A DNA stretch of 64,000 nucleotides, from NCBI GenBank assembly GCA_028554795.2, contig CM068831.1, forward strand, positions 63,392,982 through 63,456,981, given 5' to 3'. The translations under genes and the position numbers were made by a program. Positions 8,724 to 19,310 of the stretch are shown here, in pieces. This DNA is from Sinohyriopsis cumingii. Lineage: Eukaryota > Mollusca > Bivalvia > Unionida > Unionidae. The notes below the pieces were generated by a model. That model made no database searches. It had not been told where the DNA came from and worked only from the letters and a program-made list of their open reading frames with translations. The first letter of the stretch is position 1, and each line of letters opens with the position of its first letter.

Positions 8724-8889
8724 ACAAAGATAAAGTAACAAAATAAACTAATCCGATTAGAGAAACTCTAGGTTTTGGTTAGAGGCTTCGGTTTGGCGTT
8801 ATTGACCTTATAGGTTTCATTTTCGTAGGAAGCTTTATTTTTCGTAAATGGACCTTCCAGGAAATGGTCTGTTCACCCTCTCTGCTGCT
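8724..8889. repeat. Terminal repeat, right end of copy A
   Basis: A segment ending TGGTCTGTTCACCCTCTCTG then CTGCT at 8889. It aligns by eye with 29493-29655, sharing ACTAAYCCGA at its start, a GTAGGAAG block in the middle and TGGTCTGTTnACCCTCTCTG at its end. This defines the shared terminus of the two element copies. No target-site duplication can be assigned because the left end is outside the window. Confidence 0.8.
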
Positions 8890-10870
8890 CCATGGTAACC
8901 AGTATGGACCAAAAGTTACAAATGTTGTTTATGATCATACTTCTGGTACATAAAGAAGAATACAACAACAATTAAACTTTCTTGAAATCAGCAATATTTC
9001 AATAATAATAATAGTAATAGTAATAATACTTTCTTATATATTTAAATTGCTTTGCCCACATTGCATTTAAAAGTCATATAAAGTTAAATAATAATTGTTT
9101 CTGTTTGTAATGTTGTTATTTATGGATTTCCACTTTAATTACATTTGTATGTTCGATTTGATCATTGCATCCTTTTGTTTATTGTAGAAAATATTCTGCC
9201 AGTACAATCGTGGATAAGTTGCAATTTATGTTTATTATAATACGTGTGTGTGTACTATACGTAAGTTAGGCTAATGCCACGATAATACAGAGTTGTTCCC
9301 CATGGTACGTTAATCTGGGTCAACCAATATATTTTGTTTTATTTACATTTACTCGCTTCGATTGACAATTTTTTTTTACAGGTACAGAAAGAGGGAAAGT
9401 CATAGAAACTTTATAAATTATAAGTAGGCAGCAATAGCAAAACAGTTTTACTATGTACCGATAAGAACATTATGTACCGATAAGAACATTAAGTACCGCT
9501 TTCCTGAAAGCAACTCTTCCGCATGTTCCGAATGAAACGGATATTGTTGGCAGAACATGCCAATGCGCATGCTCAGGTTTAAGCAGCAGTTTTTGTTCTA
9601 CGAGTTTCGTTTAGATACTTTTGTCCAATAAATTATACCTCTAATACGCATGCATACACTTCTTCAAATTCGATGGTGGATTACGTCACTTTTATAAGCG
9701 TTTCGTTTTGGGACAATTTTTATCTAACAATATGCCGAGTCTGGTTGCCTGATTAGTTTCTTATAGTGGAGTGCAACGCAGACAGCATAGTAAGCAGGGA
9801 ACCAGACTACTAAACGCGAAGAAGGGAAAGAAGAAGCTAAATTTAATCAAACAAGTAAGTCCTTTGATACTGTATATGTCAGGAATGGTCCAGAATATTA
9901 TTCGCTATTAACAATACCAGCCACAAATCTAGTTTCTAAAGGACAAGTTACAGTTTACCATCAGGTTACAGTTATGCGTGATAGTCACGTCCTACGACCG
10001 TCCTACGACCAATATAGTTCCTGAATTAGTCATCAGCAAACATAGAGCAACAGGAAGAATTTTTCAGAATTGAGTGTTCCTGAGAGTTACACATGTTGAA
10101 ATTACATGTTGCTCATAAATTTTTTATGTTTTATGCATATTCATCATCATCATCTTTATTTCCTTCCATGGAAGATTACATGATATAAGAATAAATCATC
10201 TGAATACAATCTAGCTACGATGTCGTAGCCTCAACTTGATTTGTTGTGGTTGAGGCTACGAACTGATCCCATATCATGTAATGGAGCAAAACAAATCATC
10301 ACTAAAGTCAGAAAAACAAACAGTGTAGAAATCAACTACATAAGTATAATCATGTTGTGAAAGAAGTTTGGCTTATTTTGAATTTATTAAGCCCTTACAC
10401 GATAAAATAAATTGGCATGGTTACACTAACCTCATTCTGTCCGCCATGACAGATAACGCGAGACTCTCACCTCTTTTCGACGTAAAGCTTGCCAAATCAT
10501 ATTTGGATATTCTACGCTATATTATTATCAATCAAGTGCGAATAATCGCTTCTTGGTGAAATTTCAAAGTTGCCGATAAACCGTATTTACTTTTAATGCG
10601 AAGAATTTCTGACCCAAACGGCGCCAGATTTTTACTAGGATTTGTTGACATTTCCAAATAAGGCGTCAATGTCTTTATATGGCACACAAACAAACGAGGC
10701 TGAGAACGGAAGTAATCATTTTTTGAAATAATATGGCGCACGATCTAAACGAAAATATCGGCTAAAAAAGGTAAGCGAGATTTTACAACTATTTCTACAA
10801 TGATTTTCGATACTTCCTGTATTAAATAAGAGGACTACTCATTTTATTGGATTATATGCAAGGAATATGT
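8890..10870. other. Non-coding host DNA
   Basis: AT-rich sequence with no convincing gene. It contains a 19-bp tandem duplication (TATGTACCGATAAGAACAT, 9452-9499), a hairpin of AGTCTGGTT/AACCAGACT near 9738-9808, and the palindrome listed separately at 10174-10282. Confidence 0.6.
10174..10282. repeat. Nested palindrome (foldback MITE candidate)
   Basis: The outer arms ATTACATGATAT and ATATCATGTAAT enclose a perfect inner inverted repeat, CGTAGCCTCAAC (10224-10235) and GTTGAGGCTACG (10249-10260). The 109-bp unit could fold into a cruciform, and fits a tiny foldback transposon. Confidence 0.7.
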
Positions 10871-10889
10871 TGAAAGTGTTATTATTAGG

Positions 10890-12270
10890 CTAAAAGAGTG
10901 CCGGGTGTGAATCACACCCGGCATGCTTCATTAACACGTATATGCTGATGTTAGTACCCTGTCCACGAGGAACGAGTAAGGGTACTAATATTAGTACTAA
11001 ATACAATCAATAAATATTTTTAAAAAAATAAAATAAATAAATAAAAATACAAATTATATATTAGAATACAAATTCTTACACAATATCAGTCAACAAAGTG
11101 TTTGTCAACTGCATAAGTTGCAAGTTTCAGTACCTTATTTACAGAAGATAGCTGCACACTGCATGACAAAGTATGCTGCATACAGAACGAATAGCTTGGA
11201 GTTTTCTTTGTCGATTACTCCTGATGGTAACCTTTTACCTAAAAGATATTGTAGTTGCAGCTCATCTTCTGCATTAAATAACGTAATGTGCAGGCTCAGG
11301 GGAAATTTATCAGTAAGGAAATCCCAGAAAGAATTTCTAAAGTTCGACATATAAGGACAACTAACACAACAATGAAGTATCAAGTCTGTATAAACATTCT
11401 CACATCTAATACACATATCAAGCTGTGTTTGTGGAAGAGCAGCCCATAGGTTAGCTACATATGTAGATACCTTAGTGTGTTGTCTTGTTTTAGCCAACTG
11501 CCACACTGAGGCAGGTCGTAAGTATTCGTGTATCGAAGAGAATCTATCAAAATCTGCTTGTTTAGACATACAAACTCTCCAGAGGCTATTTTCAAGACCA
11601 ACAATTTTTGACCTTACAATTTCTTTCCAATTATGTTTATCTGGAATTTCATAATGATGTAAATAATCAGTTAGATACCCGAGCAAGTCAAACTTCTTTG
11701 AGGTATAATATAAATTTGAAATTAACCCATAGCTTGACATGCATCCGCTGAAAATGAAGTGAAATAATGCAACGTTAAACACACGTTTAGTATGTACATT
11801 GTTAGGCATCAAACACAATCTGTGTAAAAGCATCAATTTTCTTCTATCTGTTTTGGACTGTGCTGATGTCCATCCTAGCATTCCCAGGGCAATGTCTGAT
11901 CTTGTATGTATTGGAAAACCTTGTAAATGTTTGACAAAGTACCTCAGAGTTTTATCCAATAAAGCGAGGTCACTTTTTGAAATGTTACACCATAATTCAT
12001 TTCCATAAAACATTGAAGGGAAAATTACCTTTTTAATTACATTTGCAGCAACCAGAGGATTTAAACCATTCGGTTTAATGCCAATACCAAACAGACCGTG
12101 AAAAGATTTTTTTCCCTTTCTTGCATGCATCGAGTATTGCATCATGCGACGTCAGCTTTGAGTTAATCCGGTGACCCCGGTGTGTTGCCAAATCAGTAAC
12201 CGGCAAACATGACGGGCCAAGATACCATTTCATATAGATATAATTCTTGTATTGGGGTCCGTGTGTGCAG
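10890..12270 (-). mobile_element. 5'-truncated non-LTR retrotransposon (LINE) 3' half
   Basis: A minus-strand ORF of 336 codons (12145 to 11135), whose frame continues upstream to about 12270 after a frameshift near 12140. It carries the post-RT segment of a LINE: KKVIFPSMFYGNELWCNIS, and at the C-terminus a Cys/His cluster CIRCENVYTDLILHCCVSCP typical of LINE C-terminal zinc knuckles. The RT palm itself is missing, so it is a usual 5'-truncated copy. The 3' flank contains a perfect hairpin (10899-10923: TGCCGGGTGTG, AAT loop, CACACCCGGCA) and a second stem (TTAGTACCCT/AGGGTACTAA, about 10955-10990). Confidence 0.75.
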
Positions 12271-12344
12271 AATTAAAAATTGAACTCATCTTTATGATAT
12301 CATTTCAAATAAATTCACAGCATGCGTTCAAACACATGCACCAT

Positions 12345-12640
12345 CCACCATTTTAATATTGATCTTTGGTCACTTTTTGCAAAATCGTGACCTCATGGTT
12401 ATTTCAAGCTGAAGTTTGCATATTTCTTACATATGGTAATATAGAAATGTTGTGTGAACAATCAGCTTTAATAATAAATTTACTTTTTCATTGTTTCAGG
12501 TACATCTAAAGCCTTTTTATGCCTTGTTTAAGCGCCCACCCCCAATATTTTTTTTCTTAAAATACCAAATTGACAAGTCACACACAAGTTGAAATTATAT
12601 CTTGCTCTTAAAATAGTGCATAATCATTACAGTATTCTTG
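12345..12640 (+). repeat. Dispersed repeat, copy 1 (pair at 44464-44745)
   Basis: Shares long diverged stretches with 44464-44745: TTTTAATATTGxTCTTTGGTC, then TTTTTGCAA, TTGACCTC-like, and AAGCCTTTTTxTG. About 280 bp, same orientation in both places. No coding capacity. Probably an unclassified transposon end or SINE-like repeat. Confidence 0.75.
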
Positions 12641-13740
12641 TACATATATATGTTGATTGAAATCACAATTTAGTAAACAACAATTGCCACTTATAGAATT
12701 AAATTATGATAAGATAGTTTTGGTCAATTTGCTTTGCTTTAAAAGAAATGACACAAAATAAACAAACAGAAAAATAACTTACATTGAATACTTACATAAT
12801 TCTACAAAGGATGTCAGTCATATGGACAGAATTCTTGAACAATTCCCTTTTTTATACGGTACAGGTTTTCCACTAGCATATAATTACAGCAAATCTGCAT
12901 TTCTGTGGTGTAAATTGTGTATGTTGAAACAAAAAATTTTGGTATCAATTTTTTTTAAATACTTTTTTAATAATTTCTGATCAATTTTGAGCAGTATTAT
13001 ACAGTTCATGAAGTGCATTACATTGCAAAATCAGAGCGCGAGAGAAGGAACTGGCACAGTCCTGACGAAGTATTTATGATTATTTTGTGTTTTAAATGAA
13101 GTGATATGGTACAGATCAATTGTTTGTTCTTTATAGTGTCAGTATTTAGAATAGATTGATCTTCACAATAAATGCCATGAATTGGTTTTCTTTTCTTCAA
13201 AATAGTTTAAAGTTTACCTAGTTTTGCCTATCCTAAACATGAAAAGTTTAAATTGAATAGGCCTCGAAAATACATTGCACACCAAATCTTGAACCAAAAG
13301 TTTTTAATACATTTATTATAATAAGTGAAAACGTGTGTGTATAATCTGATTCCTTTGTATAAATGTCCATTTTGTCAAAAAAAATTGTTTATGTGTGATT
13401 TTGAACTCAATTCATGTATTGCAACTATTTACGTTTGTACAGACCATCATACCAGGAGGAGTTACTGTTCTTGCCAGTATGGGTGACCTATTAAATGACG
13501 TAATTCAATGGGTTTACACAAGTATTCTCACACATTGTAGTATTGTTTTCGCATCATGTTCTCCAGTTTATTTAAAAAGTAGTCATTCATCGTATATATT
13601 CGTTTATTTAGTTCTACTGCATTTTGAAAAATTAAATTCTCATTTATTTCTGCAGAATATGTTGTACAAAAGACCCAGTGGCATATGCACAAAATATAAA
13701 TGGTTGACCTTTCGGATGTAATATTGTTGGCTTTTTACAT
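12641..13740. other. Non-coding DNA, no gene seen
   Basis: AT-rich, with no domain-bearing frame. Short ORFs here have no recognisable motifs. The next coding signal begins near 13750 with the DIRS-like remnant. Confidence 0.55.
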
Positions 13741-13749
13741 AGGAAAGCG

Positions 13750-15540
13750 GATATAGTACCAGGGTTAATGAGGTTGACATTCAGGCTGGGGAGCCCATTT
13801 AGAGTTTGAAGGCATAATTCTCCATAGTTCTGAACTCGGGCTGAATTGTCCCTCCACAACAACAACCTAGAAATGAAAGTAGTATTTCTAGCATTGCAAG
13901 GGTGCATCAACCTAATAAGTGGCCAATGTGTCATGTTCTCAGACAACACATCTATTGTAGCCTACCTACAACATCAAGGTCTTTAACCTTTTCATCTGGG
14001 CAGCCTCAGAGAATGTCACAATCCGAGTTCGCCACATTCTGGGCAAGATGAACATATTAGTAGACAGCCTGTCCAGAACAAACTGAGCCGTCCTCATGGA
14101 ACAGTCTCTTCACCACTCGGTAAATGAGTCCCTGTTTTCCCTTTTGGGAAGACCTCTAATTGACCTGTTTGCAACCAAGCTCAACAACAAACTTCCCTTT
14201 TACGTGTCTCCTGTCCCAGATCATAAAGGTTGGGCAGTTAGTGCATTCAGCTTCCAGTTGAATTGCCTATTTGCATAAGCTTTCCCACCTTTCCAGCTTC
14301 TAGCAGAAACCTCCACTGCTCAGATCATTATCATTGCCCCATTGTGGCCCCCGCGACCATGGTTCAGTGATCTCCTATACCTCTTGATAGATCAACCCAG
14401 GTCTCTACCACACAGGAGGTAACAACACCGATAATCCCTTCTCCACAGCAGTCCAGACATTCTCCACCTTCACGCCTGGCTCATCTCAAATGACCTCTCC
14501 TCCATAACAAGTTTTTAGACAGAGTCAACATTTGCATCATTCAAGCCAGGATAGCTTCTATATCCAAAGTTTATGATGCCAGATGGAGAAACTTCTGTGA
14601 TTAGTGCAGTAGGAGATACATTGTTCCTATCCACCCGTCTGTACCTTCCATTGCTGATTTCCTTTTGTTCCTCTTTGAGACCAAAAGATGTTCAGTATCC
14701 ACTATCAAAGGCTATGGAGCTGCCATCTCCAATACACTTAAATTCTCACAGGTCACAGACATTGGTTCAGGTCCACATCTTGCCAATCTTATAAAGATTT
14801 TGAGCTTCAGAGACCTGTCTCCCACTCCCTTGTGTCCAGATGGAATCTTTCCTGTGTCCTTTGGTCATTAACCAAAGCACCTTATGAACCATTGAGTGAA
14901 GCTTCCTTTTTGGATCTCACACTCGAAACTGTTCCTTCTCGCCCTTGCCTCGGCAAGACAAAGAAACAGAATTCATGCCTTGTCCATTGACTCTGGCTGT
15001 CTTAGGTTTATTGGGAACTATGACTGTTTCCATTTTCTGCCAACCTGGTTTTCTTGCAAAACATTTGTTACCTTCAGTAGCACCCTTACTCATAGAGATT
15101 CCCAGTTTCAGTAAAATATACACAGGAGATGATCAAGACAGACTTCGATGCCCCATGCGTGCTCTTCGCTTGTATCTTAATGTCTCCAAAGCAAAAGGAA
15201 AGGGTAGTAAACATCTCTTTCTCCCTATTAAGGGCTCTGTAGACATTTCAGCTGCCACTGTATCACGTTGGATTCTCATGACAATTAAATGGGCCTATGA
15301 ATCTCTCACTGATCGAGACCTCACCTTTATGAAACTTAAAGCCTACGAGGTTTAAACCGTTGCTACCTCATTGGCCTACTTTAACCATTCCTCTCTGGAG
15401 GATATCATGAAACCAGCTTTTTGGCACTCCCATAATACCTTTTACCTGCGCTCATTAGCACAACTGAGCGTGGGCATTTTTTCTCAGAGAGACATGAACA
15501 TTCACTAGAAATGGACCTCACCCTCTATGGTGAGTACATT
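13750..15540 (+). mobile_element. DIRS-like retrotransposon remnant (RNase H plus tyrosine recombinase)
   Basis: Decayed plus-strand frames in DIRS order. An RNase H piece near 13860-13980 reads LEMKVVFLALQGC then CVMFSDNTSIVAYLQHQG, with the Asp of SDNT. At 14096-14280 comes SLLGRPLIDLFATKLNNKLP, a block characteristic of DIRS elements after RNase H. A tyrosine-recombinase N-terminal part (KVYDARWRNF, 14560-14600; FLFETKRCSVSTIKGYGAAI, 14665-14730) follows. The catalytic part spans 15130-15540 (RCPMRALRLYLNVSKAKGKG, then VSRWI, and a C-terminal SLAYFNHSSLEDIM block). Frames switch many times, and the RT domain upstream is not seen. Circular-intermediate integration by recombinase is known for this class; this copy is dead. 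Confidence 0.8.
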
Positions 15541-17029
15541 TAATTACAGTTTTTTATCAGTTTGACATCAGCCTAACCACCTTACTGACAAATTCGTCTA
15601 AGCAATATCTACAGGATAAGTATTTGCTGGTATTAAAATGTAGTTGGGGGGGTAAACTAATTTTAATTATGCAAAACTTACCTGTCGCTATAGCAGAATA
15701 CCCTCCTCCCACCCTGCTCTGATATATTGCGTATATTGTCGTCTGTGAAAAGATGACATAGGTACATCTACCTTCTGCACATGACCATGCAACAGAGTGG
15801 TGTGCAAAAGGTCATGCTGACTTTTTCTCCACTCTGGGAGGATGTATTCACATCATACGGACATTTTAATTTAAATGCCAATGTCTCTAGATAAGAATCA
15901 TACATAAAGCAGATGATCTGACAATTATAATATCTATGTGATCAGTCATAAACATAATAACTATCAGTACATAGTACAATGTGACCCCTCTATAATACAG
16001 TAGTTGGGAGCCATAGAACCCGACCGTGTTATAAGCAACCACGTTAGTTAGCTGAAGAAAATAATGCATGTACCTACAACAATTGGGAGGGCTGTGGTCT
16101 TTTTGGTAATAAATGCGGTCACAGAAATACATGCTTCATTGGCATAGTTACCGTCTTAAATCGATGCATATTAAATGAGAAATACACCTGTAGTGAAAAA
16201 AGATAAGGCATTTATAATGTTTTACTTTATTCAGAGAACCACGCATTGGTACATATACGTGTATACTGTTTATATGTACATGTCTAACGTATAGCATGAA
16301 TAGAGTATCAACACTGTGTATTCACTTGCGAATCTCATCACATACAATGAATCCACAATACATATAATGCCATCAAAAATATGCACACACACACACGCGC
16401 GCATAAAATATTCGATAATTTTGTCACAGGTAATTCAGGTCAGAATTCATTGGAAAAAATTGTACAATCACGTAACGAATGATGAAGCACATTTACTTTA
16501 AAATACACCCCAAGTCAGTAAAATTTAGTTTGCGTTTTAAGTCGCCATTGGTAGCGTTTGTAAGCATAAACTTTTTTCCTGCAAAAAGGATATTTTTACG
16601 ACACAATAAACATGTTCCAGTCACATTGGAAAATGAAACAATCTATCAGATTCCATTGCTTTTAAATAAGTTTGGTCCTGACTTCCTTTGAAAAAAGGTT
16701 CTTTGTTTTTATTGAAGATTGTAGTCAGCTTTCTTTGAAGGGTGCATGCATTATTGAAGTCACTGCTTAAGGACAGCTTTGGAGACTAAACAAATGACCC
16801 TTTCTTATTGTGGTGGCAACATCAGATAATTTTATTGCATGATTGACTTTTATTTTCCTGTTTGTTTAGTACGTTTTTGTAATCGGTGCTTCAAAGGTAA
16901 TCTAATTTCTTTGAAATTTCAGCAAACTATTTTATCTGGGTACATTTTTAAAAATCGAAATTAGCTGTTATTTGGTCGATCGTAGTCACTGTTCCTCCCT
17001 GTCTATTGAATAGACCAACAAGTAAGATC
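15541..17029. other. DIRS-like 3' flank then non-coding DNA
   Basis: 15541-15870 includes CTGTCGCTATAGCAGAATA and CCTCCTCCCACCCTGCTCT, which look like DIRS terminal sequence. From 15871 to 17029 I see AT-rich DNA with a short (CA)n/(CG)n tract near 16382 and no gene. Confidence 0.5.
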
Positions 17030-18732
17030 TTTTTTTTTTTTTACATTTGTGGAATTAGAGACATGCTGTCTTCCACAGATGCTTCAGAAATTTAAAAATG
17101 GGTTAATGGACGATAGAGATACAGGTGTTCTGGTCTGATGACAGGGATTATTACATAAACCGTGCATGTTTGGAAGGATTTAATTCCAAGTGAAAAGAAG
17201 AAGAATTTTACTTACCAGTCACATAAAATTATCATTCTATGTAAATATATTAATTGCTAGCAAGTGGCCAAAAATCCAATGAAATATATATTATGAGAAA
17301 ATGCCTTGTCCGGTTGATCTCCGCTACCAGAAATGTCAGCGGATATCTCTCAGCATACAGCACTCATGCTAGATGTCAGCACAAGCAGATTATGATATAA
17401 CAATGCACTGTTAAGCTGGTTTGTCAACATGGACAAAGAATTTTTTAATGTAACAATAGATACATTTCAGTCCATTTTATATCAAGTTTGCGGCTTCCTT
17501 TCATGGGGCCTCTGAATTTATCCACTCAGACAAAATGGTTGTATATTCAAGTTCAAATAGCCAACAATGTTGCCAAAAAACAAACAAAATCGCCAGATGA
17601 TATATTTTGCAACCAATAATGAAAAAAAATAGCAATTCACAACATTGGCAAACTCCTGTGCGATCCATGAATATACATTTTGCACGTTATATTTCGTACT
17701 TTGAAGAATTTTTTATTTTCATGTATGAGAAAAATATAAACTTTCAGGAGCCATGCCACGATTGTCTTATATTATTCATACGTGCAATTTTCTCCAAAAT
17801 GATAATAAACTTTTGGTTTTGTTTTTTTTTTTTCGTCCTTTTAAGAAAGAAATTTTTCTTTCATGTACGAGAAAATCCATGTGCAGTGTGATACTGCTAT
17901 AGCGTGCTCCATTATAACACGAATATGGATATAACGTGGTCATGGCGTGGCTCCCGAAATTTTACATGTATTTTTCTTGTGCACAAAAAAAATCTTAAGT
18001 ACGAAGAAAACGTAAAATGTTGCTTATCATTATGGGGAAGAGATCGCATATGAATAATACAAGTCGATCGTGGCTTGGCTTGTGAAATTTTATAGGTATT
18101 TTTCTCGTACACGAAAAGGTATTTTTTCTTCTTCTAGAAGTAAGAAAGAAAAATAAATGCATAAAAAGTTATTCTGGGATCATGTAGGTCTTCGCCAATG
18201 TTGCAAACTTGGATTGTTTTTCCTTATTGGCTGCAAAACATACCATGTGGCTTTTTTATTTATTGGCGACATTGATGGCTGTTTAAACTTTTATATACAA
18301 CCATTGGTTTGGAGTGCAGAAATTCAGAGGTCCCATGAAAGGAAGCCGCAAGCTGGATATAAAATGCACTGAAATTTATCTATTGTTACATAAACAAATT
18401 CTTTGTCCATACTGACAAACCATCTAAACAGTGCATTGTTATATCAATATCTGCTTTTTTGTTGTTGACATTTCTGGTAACGGAGATCAACCGGATGAGG
18501 CATTGTATCGTAATCTATCTTTTATCAGATTTTTGGCCGCTCGCTAGTAATTAATATATTTACAAAGACTGATATTTGTATGTGGATGGTAAGTAAAATT
18601 CCTCTTCTTTTCACTCAGAATTAAATCCTTCAGAACACCTGCATCTATTGTTCGTTGACCCTTTGTTAATTTTCAGATGCATGCGTGGAAGGCAGCATCA
18701 CGCTGCTACCACAAATGTGAAAAAAAAACAGC
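17030..18732. repeat. 1.7-kb long inverted repeat (foldback element)
   Basis: Left arm 17030-17790 and right arm 18045-18732 are inverted copies. Matching landmarks, left/right: TTTTACATTTGTGG / CCACAAATGTGAAAA; CGGTTGATCTCCG / CGGAGATCAACCGG; GACAAAGAA / TTCTTTGTC; CGGCTTCCTTTCATG / CATGAAAGGAAGCCG; CAACATTGGC / GCCAATGTTG. Central spacer about 250 bp. The right arm resembles the left end of the hAT element at 21444-21760 (CTTCGCCAATGTxGCAAA, GGAAGCC, CAGTGCATTGTTATATCA), so it is probably a non-autonomous derivative of the same family. Confidence 0.85.
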
Positions 18733-19156
18733 TGTTGCATATAGTGTTTTTTTCTTCAAAATTACCATGTAAATAGAGCAGATTCTGTTGTTTGTATTTC
18801 TCTCTTTTGCATATTTCCCTAATTAGTTTTATTCTATGGATTTTCCTAGCTTCACACAGCACCATTGTTTGTTTTTAGCTAAATATCGCATTTTTACACA
18901 GTGGACATTTTGGCGGTGGTCTGACCATATGCCGTCTCACTGCTACCTCTCCTGTCAACCATGCATCATGCATGTATTTGAAGCAGAGGCTTTGTATTTT
19001 AAGTGACCCCAGTTTGATCCAGTGACCCCACATTCTTTCCCAATTAACATATAAATTTTCTTGTTCTACTTTGTTTTTATATTTACTCTTGATATTATCC
19101 CTTAACCACTTATACGTTAGTCTTTCATCTATTTCTCAAAAAAGAAACCCAAACCA

Positions 19157-19157
<1 letters not shown>

Positions 19158-19198
<41 letters not shown>

Positions 19199-19310
19199 CC
19201 CCTCACATGGTGATTTCGGTTCTGCCTGTATTTTTTAAAAATATATTTATATAACCCCTCACATGGTGATTTCGGTTCTGCCTGTATTTTTTAAAAATCT
19301 ATTTAAAGTA
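19158..19310. repeat. (TA)n microsatellite and 56-bp tandem duplication
   Basis: About 20 TA repeats (19158-19196) are followed by two copies of a 56-bp unit starting AACCCCTCACATGGTGATTT at 19197 and 19253. Both lie inside the C-terminal coding part of the L1/Tx1-like LINE. Confidence 0.9.

Larger units (their letters stand above)
1..8889 (-). mobile_element. Endogenous Polinton/adintovirus-like element, copy A (virion module; left part outside window)
   Basis: Seen: a tightly packed set of minus-strand genes between the window edge and a terminal repeat ending at 8889. It contains a double-jelly-roll major capsid protein, an adenain-type protease, a fibre, a penton-like protein and pVI/pX-like small proteins. 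Known: this gene set marks the Polinton / Polinton-like virus / adintovirus sphere. Spacing is virus-like, with intergenic gaps of 0-50 bp and a TAATG stop-start overlap between protease and fibre. Frameshifts and stop codons in most genes show an old endogenised copy. The ATPase/polymerase half of this copy is not in the window. The right boundary is set by a repeat shared with copy B at 29.66 kb. Confidence 0.88.

Noticed and set aside
14917-15123. Minus-strand ORF in the DIRS-like region
   Set aside because: Shadow of the tyrosine-recombinase coding strand, with no motif of its own.
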